Notes under the pieces: generated by a model
What the model saw: only the letters and a program-made list of their open reading frames with translations
What the model was told of the DNA's origin: nothing
Database searches by the model: none
Made by a program: the position numbers and the translations under genes
Assembly (NCBI GenBank): GCA_003453085.1
Contig: DMMK01000564.1
Span: forward strand, 1 to 8,494
Origin: Verrucomicrobiales bacterium
GTDB lineage: Bacteria > Verrucomicrobiota > Verrucomicrobiia > Verrucomicrobiales > Verrucomicrobiaceae
Length of the DNA stretch: 8,494 bases
Reading direction: 5' to 3'
Shown here: in pieces, positions 1 to 6,709 of the stretch
Numbering within the stretch: the stretch's first letter is position 1
Layout: each line of letters starts with the position of its first letter

Positions 1-978
1 GTCCTGACCCAGGGCGAAATGAAGTCCCGCCGCCACATCAATCTCCCTGGCGTCCCCGTGCGCCTGCCGCCGCTGACCCAGAAGGACTACGCCGACCTGG
101 ACCTGGGCTGTGAGCTGGGTGTGGACTACTTTGCCCTCAGCTTTGCCCGCGAGCCCGCCCACATTCAGCACCTGCAGCTGCTGCTGGAGCAAAAAGGCAG
201 CAAGGCACGCGTGATCGCCAAGATCGAGAACCAGCAGGCCCTGCAAAACATTGATACCCTCGTGGAAGCCAGCGGCGGCATCATGGTGGCCCGTGGCGAC
301 CTCGGCAGCGAATGCCCCATCGAGGATCTGCCGCTGATCCAGCGCCACATCGTGGAGCGCTGCTCCTACCATGGACGCAAGGTCATCGTGGCCACCCAGA
401 TGCTGGAAAGCATGATCGAAAACCCCGTGCCGACCCGCGCCGAGGTAACGGACATCTTCAATGCCGTCATTGAGCAGGTGGACTGCGTGATGCTCAGCGG
501 TGAGACCAGCGTGGGCCGTTACCCGGAAAAGTGCGTGGAGGTGCTGGACACCGTCATCCGCCGCATTGAGCAAAAATACCCCTCCGGCCGTTTCGCCAGC
601 GACGCCCCGCTGAAGACGAACAAGCACAAGACCGTCAAGGCCGCCATCCTGCTGGCCAACAGCATCCCGAATTCCAAGCTGCTGGTCTTCACCCTGCGCG
701 GGGTCATGGCCCACCTGCTGGCGCATCAGCGCCCGGAGTTCGCCTCAATCTTTGCCTTCACGCCCAATCTCCACGTCAGCCGCACCCTGGTCACCGCTCG
801 AGGCGTGCAGCCCTTTGTGCTGGCCTTTGAAGAGGGCAACCCGGAAAAGGCCATCCGCGACGCCATTGAGATGCTGCGCAAGCATGGCCACATCAAGGCC
901 GGTGACCCGCTGGTGATCCTCAGCGATGCCCTCTATGACGGCATCAATGTGGATGCCATCCTGCTGCGGGATGCCTGA
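1..978 (+). CDS. pyk: Pyruvate kinase, C-terminal part (5' end outside window)
   Basis: Pyruvate kinase transfers phosphate from phosphoenolpyruvate to ADP, the last step of glycolysis, in the cytoplasm. The frame is open from base 1, so the gene starts upstream; the ATG at 19 is internal, because the residues before it (VLTQGE) continue the family pattern. Of roughly 470-480 residues in the family, 325 are present. Visible motifs are the K-x-x-N-L-P-G-like strand (RRHINLPG), LTQKDYADL, the active-site AKIEN (catalytic Lys and Mg-binding Glu), MVARGDLGSE (Mg-binding Asp), VIVATQMLESM (catalytic Thr) and the MLSGETSVGRYP signature. They are followed by the C-terminal alpha/beta effector domain, from about base 600. 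The N-terminal residues and B domain are not visible, so the effector type (fructose bisphosphate or AMP) cannot be judged. Motifs are intact and the family call is firm. Confidence 0.97.
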   Translation, partial: VLTQGEMKSRRHINLPGVPVRLPPLTQKDYADLDLGCELGVDYFALSFAREPAHIQHLQLLLEQKGSKARVIAKIENQQALQNIDTLVEASGGIMVARGDLGSECPIEDLPLIQRHIVERCSYHGRKVIVATQMLESMIENPVPTRAEVTDIFNAVIEQVDCVMLSGETSVGRYPEKCVEVLDTVIRRIEQKYPSGRFASDAPLKTNKHKTVKAAILLANSIPNSKLLVFTLRGVMAHLLAHQRPEFASIFAFTPNLHVSRTLVTARGVQPFVLAFEEGNPEKAIRDAIEMLRKHGHIKAGDPLVILSDALYDGINVDAILLRDA

Positions 979-988
979 CCGGCATCTC
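968..988 (+). terminator. Stem-loop spanning the pyk stop codon
   Basis: GATGCC (970-975) pairs perfectly with GGCATC (981-986). A G-T wobble and a G-C pair (968/988) extend the stem outward, and the TGA stop lies in the 5-base loop. It is followed by CATC-AAAA-GATG and a short CTTTTC tract (to about 1006), so it could contribute to transcript termination or 3'-end stability. The T tract is short and distant from the stem, so this is only a candidate. Confidence 0.3.
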
Positions 989-1011
989 ATCAAAAGATGT
1001 CTTTTCGTCAC

Positions 1012-1036
1012 CAGGGCACCGGATTGCCGGTCCCTG
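1012..1036 (+). terminator. GC-rich hairpin, probable pyk terminator
   Basis: CAGGG-C-ACCGG (1012-1022) pairs with CCGGT-CCCTG (1027-1036) as a 10-bp stem with one bulged C (1017) and a four-base ATTG loop. It lies in the 113-base gap between pyk and the next gene. No U-run follows (next bases are AGGGGCGTTTGG), so it is not a classical intrinsic terminator. It could still be a terminator or an mRNA 3'-end stabiliser separating pyk from the downstream block. Confidence 0.45.
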
Positions 1037-1091
1037 AGGGGCGTTTGGCTAAAGACGTGCCTGATGGTGCGTTTGTACCCACTCGCCCATC

Positions 1092-2000
1092 ATGATCACC
1101 AACCGCCGCCAGTTTCTCCATCGTGCCTCGCTACTCACCGCCGGGGCCGCCCTGCCTGCTTGGCAAAATCTCGCCGCCGCTCCCGGGGTGCCTCACGCCC
1201 TCGCGGGCCGTCTTTATAAGACGCTGAAGATCGGCATGATCAAGGTGGACGGCAGCCTGACCGACAAGTTCAAGGCCGCCAAACAGGCCGGGTTCATGGG
1301 CGTGGAAATGAACGCCCCCGGCATGGACGTGGAAGAGACGAAGAAGGCCATCGCCGAATCTGGCCTGACCGTGGATGGCACCGTCTGCGGCAGCCACTGG
1401 AAAATCCGCCACACCAGTGCCGATGCGGCCACCCGGGCCCAGGCCCTAGCCGACCTCAAAACCGCGCTGAGGGATACCCGCGCCGTCGGTGGTCACAGCG
1501 TGCTGCTGGTCGTCGGCAAAGGCGAAGACGGACCTGAAAACGAGATCTGGCCTCGCTCGGTGGAAAACATCGCCAAGGCCGTGCCTCTGGCCGCCGAGCT
1601 GGGCGTTTCCATCGTCATTGAAAACGTTTGGAACCAGTTTCTCTACAACCACGACGGCGGTGCGGACCAGAACGCCGACAAGTTCGTGAAATACGTGGAC
1701 GAATTCAACTCCCCCTGGGTGGGCATGCAGTTCGATATCGGCAACCACTGGAAATACGGCAGCATGGGCGGCTGGATCCGCCAGCTCGGCAAGCGGGTGC
1801 TCAAGCTGGATGTCAAAGGCTTCTCTCGGGCGCAGGGCAAGTTCACCCCGATTGGCGAAGGCGACATTGACTATGCCGACGTGCGCAAGGCCCTGCTGGA
1901 GATCAACTACCACGGCTGGCTGGCGGCTGAAGTGGCCGGCGGTGACCTCGTCTATCTCACCGGAGTCTCCCAGCAGATGGACACCGCGTTTGGCCTCTGA
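1092..2000 (+). CDS. Tat-exported sugar phosphate isomerase/epimerase-like TIM-barrel protein
   Basis: This 302-residue protein belongs to the xylose-isomerase-like TIM-barrel (AP endonuclease family 2 fold) group, whose members isomerise or epimerise sugars or hydroxypyruvate using a divalent metal. Residues 4-10 (NRRQFLH) are a twin-arginine motif, followed by a hydrophobic stretch and an Ala-rich cleavage region near residues 27-30, so export folded through Tat is likely. Barrel strands and likely metal ligands are E177 (VIENVW), D215 (QFDIGNH), E256 (GEGDIDY) and E280 (AAEVAGGD). Where many relatives have His in an H-x-K-D strand, this one has D240 (LKLDVKG). The Glu/Asp/Glu set is intact, so it may be active. 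ATG 1092 is chosen because it places the Tat leader at the N-terminus; no Shine-Dalgarno is visible. It begins a block with two downstream genes. The exact substrate is unknown. Confidence 0.85.
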   Translation: MITNRRQFLHRASLLTAGAALPAWQNLAAAPGVPHALAGRLYKTLKIGMIKVDGSLTDKFKAAKQAGFMGVEMNAPGMDVEETKKAIAESGLTVDGTVCGSHWKIRHTSADAATRAQALADLKTALRDTRAVGGHSVLLVVGKGEDGPENEIWPRSVENIAKAVPLAAELGVSIVIENVWNQFLYNHDGGADQNADKFVKYVDEFNSPWVGMQFDIGNHWKYGSMGGWIRQLGKRVLKLDVKGFSRAQGKFTPIGEGDIDYADVRKALLEINYHGWLAAEVAGGDLVYLTGVSQQMDTAFGL

Positions 2001-2021
2001 TCTTTAAAAGCAATCCTTGTT

Positions 2022-3398
2022 ATGCCTGCCTTGACCCGCCGCCGTCTTCTTCAGGCCGCCCTCGCCGCTGGCATTCTTCCCGAGTCCAATGCCACCTCCT
2101 CGGAAAGTTTGCGCATTGCCCCTTTCCGCTTTGATGTCACTCCGCCGGTGGGGCATCCGCTGTGTGGCGGCTGGATCACCCCGGTGGTGGACTGTGAGGA
2201 TGCCTTGGAAGCCATTGGATACATTTTGTTAGGTTCTGGCAAGCCCATTGTTATCTGTGCCGTGGACTGGACGGGGATTCTCAATGAGGCCCACCTCGCC
2301 TGGAGAACCGCCCTGGCTGAGGCCGCAGGTACCACGCCGGAACGGGTGGCCGTGCAGTGCGTGCATCAGCATGATGCACCCTTTGTCTGCCTGCGCGGTG
2401 AAGAACTGGCCGCGCAACAAAACGCCGGCCTCTCGCTGGTGCAGATGCCGTTTTTCAATGACTGCCTGAAACGCGCAAGCGAGGCCGTGAAGGCCGCCCT
2501 GCCCCGTGCGCGCTCAGTCACCCATGTCGCCCAGGGCGAGGGCCGCGTGGAAAAGGTAGCCAGCAACCGCCGTGTAGCCCTGGGGCCGGATGGCAAAGTG
2601 CTGAAAATGCGCGGCAGCGCCTGCAAGGATGCCGAGTTGATCGCGCTCACAGAGGGCCTCATTGACCCGATGCTGAAGACCGTGGCGTTTTATGACGGCA
2701 CGGAAAAAGTGCTGGCCTGCCACTACTACGCCACGCATCCCATGAGCCACTATGGCAAAGGCCACGTCAGCAGCGACTTCGTAGGGCTCGCCCGCAAGCA
2801 GCGGCAGAAAGAGGAACTCGGCTGCACCCACATCTATTTCACCGGGGCCTCCGGCAACATCGCCGCAGGCAAATACAACGACGGCAGCCCCGAAGCCCGC
2901 GTGCAGCTCACGCAGCGGATTTATGAGGGCATGGTGGCGTCTGAAAAAGACCTCAAGCCGCAGCCTGTGGCCACGGTCTCCTGGAAGACCCATGATCTGC
3001 TTCCAGCCGTGAATCCCGTCTTCACTCAGGAGACGGAACAGGCGGCCCTGGCCAACCCGAAAAATGTTCCAGCCAACCGCCTGCGCCCCGCCATGCGGCT
3101 GGCCTGGATAGAGCGCATCGCCAAGGGCACGCCTATCATCCTGAGTGCTCTGCATGTGAATGAAATCTCCATGTTGCACCTGCCGGCAGAGTCCTTTCTG
3201 GAGTATCAGCTCCGCGCCCAGCAGATGCAGCCCGGCCGCTTCGTGGCCACCGCCGCCTATGGGGATGGCGGAGCCTGGTACATTCCGGTGAAGGAAGCTT
3301 TTCCCCAAGGGGGTTATGAGGTGACCGTTGCCAATTGCGCCCCCGCGATGGACGACCTCATGAGCGCAGGCATCCGCCAGATCCTTTCCCCTGCATGA
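2022..3398 (+). CDS. Exported neutral/alkaline ceramidase-like protein
   Basis: This 458-residue protein resembles the N-terminal domain of neutral/alkaline non-lysosomal ceramidases (Zn-dependent amidases), a family abundant as uncharacterised exported proteins in Planctomycetes and Verrucomicrobia. A twin-arginine-like start (TRRRLL, residues 5-10) precedes a short Ala/Leu stretch. Family motifs in order are FDVTPPVGHPLCGGW (about 37-51), VHQHDAP (H115, H117), HYYATHPMSHYG (H234, H239), FTGASGNIAAG (273-283), HLPAE (E390) and the C-terminal pattern YGDGGAWYIPVKEAF with GGYE (413-433). Against the characterised enzymes, the Zn ligands correspond to an early His, H239, E390 and Y420. The position of the catalytic Ser in GDVSPN appears as Ala281, so ceramide hydrolysis is doubtful. 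It starts 21 bases after the isomerase-like gene and overlaps the next gene by ATGA, indicating co-transcription and translational coupling. Substrate unknown. Confidence 0.8.
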   Translation: MPALTRRRLLQAALAAGILPESNATSSESLRIAPFRFDVTPPVGHPLCGGWITPVVDCEDALEAIGYILLGSGKPIVICAVDWTGILNEAHLAWRTALAEAAGTTPERVAVQCVHQHDAPFVCLRGEELAAQQNAGLSLVQMPFFNDCLKRASEAVKAALPRARSVTHVAQGEGRVEKVASNRRVALGPDGKVLKMRGSACKDAELIALTEGLIDPMLKTVAFYDGTEKVLACHYYATHPMSHYGKGHVSSDFVGLARKQRQKEELGCTHIYFTGASGNIAAGKYNDGSPEARVQLTQRIYEGMVASEKDLKPQPVATVSWKTHDLLPAVNPVFTQETEQAALANPKNVPANRLRPAMRLAWIERIAKGTPIILSALHVNEISMLHLPAESFLEYQLRAQQMQPGRFVATAAYGDGGAWYIPVKEAFPQGGYEVTVANCAPAMDDLMSAGIRQILSPA

Positions 3399-4534
3399 CC
3401 CTTTTTCGCAGCCTCACCTGCCTCGGCTTTTTCACCTGCACCCTCAGTGCCGCGTCCATTGAAAGCATCTGGCTCAGCCACCGGTCAAACGAGCCTAACC
3501 AAATCGTCGTCAACTGGGAGACGGAAACCCCAGGAAACTCCGTGGTCGAGTTCGGCCCTACCACCGCGCTCGGCCAAAAGGTGATCGTCGAGGAGAAGGT
3601 GACGCTGCACCACGTCGAGATCCCATTGGATTTCAAAGACGGGGTCTGCCATTACCGCGTGCGCAGCGGCGACGATGTCTCCGAAGTGGCCACCTTCAAA
3701 AACTACCCGAAGAACACCCTCCGCGTGATCATCGTGGCAGACTGGGGGTATTCCAAAGTCACAGACTTCAGCGCGGTGCTGAAAGATGACCCGCATCTGC
3801 TTCTGAGCGCTGGCGACAACGTGGCCAGCCTGCATGAAAAGGGCCGCGAAGGCACCCGCGCCTTCAGCGCTTTGATCGACCAGCAGCCCGCCCTGTTCCG
3901 CTCCGTACCCTTTCTGCCCATCCTCGGCAACCACGACCGGGAGATCACCAGTCGCGGTCCCAAGCCGCCAGCACACGCCGTTTATGACATTGAGGCCCGT
4001 GCCTACCGCGAGTTCTTCGAGCTGCCAGGCGATGAGTGGAGGTGGCACTTTGACCTGCCCGATTTTGACCTGCGTTTCATGGCCCTGGACCTCAACCACA
4101 TCCAGGATTTCGGCACGACTTGGCAGACCTGCCATCCTTACGATGCCACCTCTGTTCAGTTCCTCGGGTATCGCGATCTCATGGCCCAGACGAAGGCCGG
4201 TTTTGTCTTCACACTCATGAATGAAAAACAGACCGCCGTTCAGGGGCGCACCAAGGGCCTGTGGCATGAGGAGTTCGTCAAAGGCAGTGCTCTTGTCACG
4301 GGTTTTGGTTACTTCGCGGATCGTGCCGAACTCAAAGACGGCCTGCCCTACTTCAACACCTGCCTGAAAGGCGATGGCAGCCCTTACAAGGACCCACAAT
4401 CCAAGTTCTTCGCCCAGCAGGACAACTACCTTCTGCTCACCTTCCGGCGAGGGGAACCGACGATGCAGGTGCAGTTCAAAAACATACGCGGTGAGGTGCT
4501 CGACACCACCGTGATCCCGAAGCGCAAACTCTGA
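3395..4534 (+). CDS. Secreted calcineurin-like metallophosphoesterase, purple-acid-phosphatase type, with altered active site
   Basis: This 379-residue protein has a Sec signal peptide (MTLFRSLTCLGFFTCTLSAA, cleavage near residue 20), a fibronectin-III-like beta domain (about 22-105, with NQIVVNWET and SVVEFG as in purple acid phosphatases), then a calcineurin-like phosphoesterase domain from about 110. Metal-binding blocks I-III are present: ADWG (D116), AGDNV (D141) and GNHDRE (N179, H180). The later His blocks are not: VFTLMNEKQ (271-279) stands where V-x-x-H is expected, and TGFGYFADR (302-310) stands where GHxH-x-x-x-R is expected. It could bind one metal or act on an unusual substrate, or be non-catalytic. 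ATG 3395 is preferred over the in-frame ATG 3335 because it gives a clean signal peptide and overlaps the previous stop as ATGA. There is no Shine-Dalgarno, consistent with coupled translation. Confidence 0.85.
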   Translation: MTLFRSLTCLGFFTCTLSAASIESIWLSHRSNEPNQIVVNWETETPGNSVVEFGPTTALGQKVIVEEKVTLHHVEIPLDFKDGVCHYRVRSGDDVSEVATFKNYPKNTLRVIIVADWGYSKVTDFSAVLKDDPHLLLSAGDNVASLHEKGREGTRAFSALIDQQPALFRSVPFLPILGNHDREITSRGPKPPAHAVYDIEARAYREFFELPGDEWRWHFDLPDFDLRFMALDLNHIQDFGTTWQTCHPYDATSVQFLGYRDLMAQTKAGFVFTLMNEKQTAVQGRTKGLWHEEFVKGSALVTGFGYFADRAELKDGLPYFNTCLKGDGSPYKDPQSKFFAQQDNYLLLTFRRGEPTMQVQFKNIRGEVLDTTVIPKRKL

Positions 4535-4554
4535 GAACCAGCCTCATGCCTCGC

Positions 4555-4642
4555 TCGCTCTGCTGGTGTCTAGCCTTTAGGCGATTCTGGAAAGCAGCGA
4601 GACACTGAGAGGTCGCCTAAAGGCTACACACCAGCAGAGCGA
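4555..4642. repeat. Near-perfect 30-base inverted repeat between operons
   Basis: Bases 4555-4584 and 4613-4642 are inverted copies with one mismatch (C4570 opposite C4627), separated by a 28-base loop. Each arm contains a small palindrome of its own (GCCT-TT-AGGC, within 4573-4582, and its complement in the other arm). It begins 20 bases after the metallophosphoesterase stop. No T tract follows on either side, so it is not a standard intrinsic terminator. It fits either a factor-dependent or bidirectional transcript end, or a REP/MITE-like dispersed element; no clear flanking target duplication is seen. The rest of 4535-4765 shows no gene. Confidence 0.8.
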
Positions 4643-4765
4643 TGCAGATCCTGGGAGGATCGGGTATTCTCAGGTGCTTCACTCTAATGACACGCTTTGA
4701 TACTTTCCCTCCGAGATTCGCTTTCGGCATAAAAGGGCACCGTGTCACCCCGTAGTCTTAGGGTC

Positions 4766-6625
4766 ATGCTTTCACGCCCTTCCCTGCCCTGGCTTTTCTT
4801 CACCCTGTGCCTGCTCACCGCCCCCGCCCTAGCGGAGGAAGCCGTGGTGAAAACGAATGTGCAGGTGGCCATGCGTGATGGCGTCAAGCTGGCCACAGAT
4901 CTTTACCTGCCTGCGGAGGGCGGCGTGGAAAAGCCAGGCCGTTACCCGGTGATCCTCACGCGCCTGCCCTACAACAAGGACGGGGCGAAAAAGCTGGGCC
5001 AATATTATGCCCAGCACGGCTACGTCTTTGTCGCCCAGGACTGCCGGGGCCGCTATGGCAGCGAAGGCACCTGGCACTGGATGACCGACGATGGACGCGA
5101 TGGTGTGGACTGCGCGAAATGGATCGGCCAGCAGCCCTGGAGCGATGGCAAGATCGGGATGATCGGCACCTCCTACGTCGGCGGCACCCAGCACGCGATG
5201 GCCATGGAAGGCGCACCTGAACTGGCCACCGTTATTCCCGTGGATGCCGTGTCCAACTGCGGAGTGCAGTCCATGCGCAACGCGGGCGCCTTTGAAATGC
5301 GTTTCTGGAACTGGATCATCCTCAATGCCGCCAAAGGCAGCGTGGCCTCGCAGGACCCTGCCACGGCAGTGCTGCTGAAGGAAATGGTGGACCACCGTCA
5401 CGACTACCTCAAGCTGCTGCCCCTGCGCCCTGGCATGACCCCGCTGAAGCTGGCACCCGAGTATGAAAGCTGGCTGGTGGATGCCATGCGTCACGGGGCC
5501 AATGACGAGTTCTGGGCTCAGAACAACATCCTGGAAAACGCCTCCAAGTACAAGGACATCCCCGTGTATCTCGTCGGCGGCTGGTATGACTCCTGGGCGG
5601 GCAACACCACCGCGAATTTCGCCGCCCTCACCCGTGCCCTCAAAAGTCCCGTTTACATGATCATGGGCCCTTGGATTCATGGGGCACAGGCGAAGTCCAG
5701 CCATGGTCAGGTGGACTATGGCCCCGAGGCCGCCATCGCCGATGAGCTGGCCTGGCGGAAGGAATGGTATGACCATGTACTCAAAGGCCTGGACAACAGC
5801 GTGGGCAAAACCGCGCCCTTTGCCACCCAGGTGCGCCTCTTTGTGATGGGCAGCGGCGATGGCCATAAAACCCCGGAAGGCCAGCTTTACCACGGCGGGC
5901 AGTGGCGGGATGAAACGGCCTGGCCACCGGCCCGTGCCCAGACCACTCACTACCACTTCACCACCGGCGGGCACCTGCAGACGGAGAAACCCACCCAGGC
6001 CAAAGCCAGCACCAGCTATGTCTTCGATCCCGAAAACCCAGTGCCCACCATCGGCGGTAATATCTCCAGCGGCGACGGCATCATGCTCCAGGGGGCCTGG
6101 GACCAAAAAGGTGGCCCGCATGTGTGGAACTGGCTGAAGCCCCTGCCCCTCTCCGCCCGCAATGACGTGCTGGTTTTCCAAACCGAGCCTCTCGCGCAGG
6201 ATGTGGAAGTCACCGGTGAAATCGAGCTGAAGCTCTGGGTCTCCTCCTCGGCTGTGGATACGGACTTCACCGCCAAGCTGGTGGACGTGTACCCCGCCAG
6301 CGCCGACTGGCCCGGCGGCTTTGATCTGAACATCACGGATGGCATCTTGCGGGCCCGCTTCCGCGACAGCTTGAAACACGAGAAGCTCATGACCCCGGGC
6401 GTGATCTATCCCGTCACGCTCCGTCTCTACCCCACGAGCAACATTTTCAAAAAGGGCCACCGCATCCGGGTGGACATCAGCAGCAGCAATTTCCCTCGGT
6501 TTGACATCAATCCGAACACGGGTGAGCCACTGAACGAAAACCGACGTATCCAGTCGGCCGTGAATGCCATTCACCACGATGCCGAACATCCTTCCTACAT
6601 CGCTCTTCCCTTGATCCCACGCTGA
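4766..6625 (+). CDS. Secreted CocE/NonD-family alpha/beta hydrolase (X-Pro dipeptidyl-peptidase S15-like)
   Basis: This 619-residue serine hydrolase cleaves esters or acyl bonds, or acts as a peptidase or amidase; the family includes cocaine esterase, glutaryl-7-ACA acylase and X-Pro dipeptidyl peptidases. A Sec signal peptide covers residues 1-23 (LPWLFFTLCLLTAPALA). The alpha/beta domain shows PYNK (Y69, oxyanion Tyr of CocE), DCRGRYGSEG (92-101), the nucleophile elbow GTSYVG (S136), GGWYDSW (Asp D275) and GPWIHG (His H305). A C-terminal jelly-roll domain (about 350-615) matches the X-Pro dipeptidyl-peptidase C-terminal region, with ELKLWVSS and RVDISSSNFPRFD. All triad residues are present and the length is typical, so it should be active. 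An in-frame GTG at 4742 would add eight residues and has AAAGGG just upstream; ATG 4766 gives the more usual signal peptide. It is separated from the upstream block by the inverted repeat. Substrate unknown. Confidence 0.92.
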   Translation: MLSRPSLPWLFFTLCLLTAPALAEEAVVKTNVQVAMRDGVKLATDLYLPAEGGVEKPGRYPVILTRLPYNKDGAKKLGQYYAQHGYVFVAQDCRGRYGSEGTWHWMTDDGRDGVDCAKWIGQQPWSDGKIGMIGTSYVGGTQHAMAMEGAPELATVIPVDAVSNCGVQSMRNAGAFEMRFWNWIILNAAKGSVASQDPATAVLLKEMVDHRHDYLKLLPLRPGMTPLKLAPEYESWLVDAMRHGANDEFWAQNNILENASKYKDIPVYLVGGWYDSWAGNTTANFAALTRALKSPVYMIMGPWIHGAQAKSSHGQVDYGPEAAIADELAWRKEWYDHVLKGLDNSVGKTAPFATQVRLFVMGSGDGHKTPEGQLYHGGQWRDETAWPPARAQTTHYHFTTGGHLQTEKPTQAKASTSYVFDPENPVPTIGGNISSGDGIMLQGAWDQKGGPHVWNWLKPLPLSARNDVLVFQTEPLAQDVEVTGEIELKLWVSSSAVDTDFTAKLVDVYPASADWPGGFDLNITDGILRARFRDSLKHEKLMTPGVIYPVTLRLYPTSNIFKKGHRIRVDISSSNFPRFDINPNTGEPLNENRRIQSAVNAIHHDAEHPSYIALPLIPR

Positions 6626-6709
6626 GAGGCGGGAGATTGGCGGCATCGTTTGCATAACTTCATTTGCACTCAGGTCTCCTGCGTGCTTGAGGCTGCTTCG
6701 CTCCTTGCT

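Noticed and set aside
926..1219. 97-residue + strand frame bridging pyk and the isomerase-like gene
   Set aside because: It overlaps both genes in another frame, and its Arg/Pro/Cys-rich translation is typical of out-of-frame reading; no start signal is present.
3335..3394. Upstream ATG extending the metallophosphoesterase by 20 residues
   Set aside because: It would bury a clean signal peptide behind an Arg/Pro-rich stretch and overlap the previous gene by 64 bases; the ATGA overlap at 3395 is far more typical.
2514..4399. Minus-strand open frames of 264 and 304 residues opposite the ceramidase-like and phosphoesterase genes
   Set aside because: They are antisense to well-supported genes, have no domains, and have the composition expected of reverse-complemented GC-rich codons.
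4697..4733. TTGATA and CATAAA as a -35/-10 promoter for the CocE-like gene
   Set aside because: The spacer would be 25 bases, too long for a sigma-70 promoter; no better pair was found, so I do not annotate a promoter.
4829..6655. 608-residue open frame on the minus strand opposite the CocE-like gene
   Set aside because: It is a codon-bias shadow: the translation is rich in Gly, His, Val and Ala with no recognisable motif, while the + strand encodes an intact catalytic triad over the same bases.
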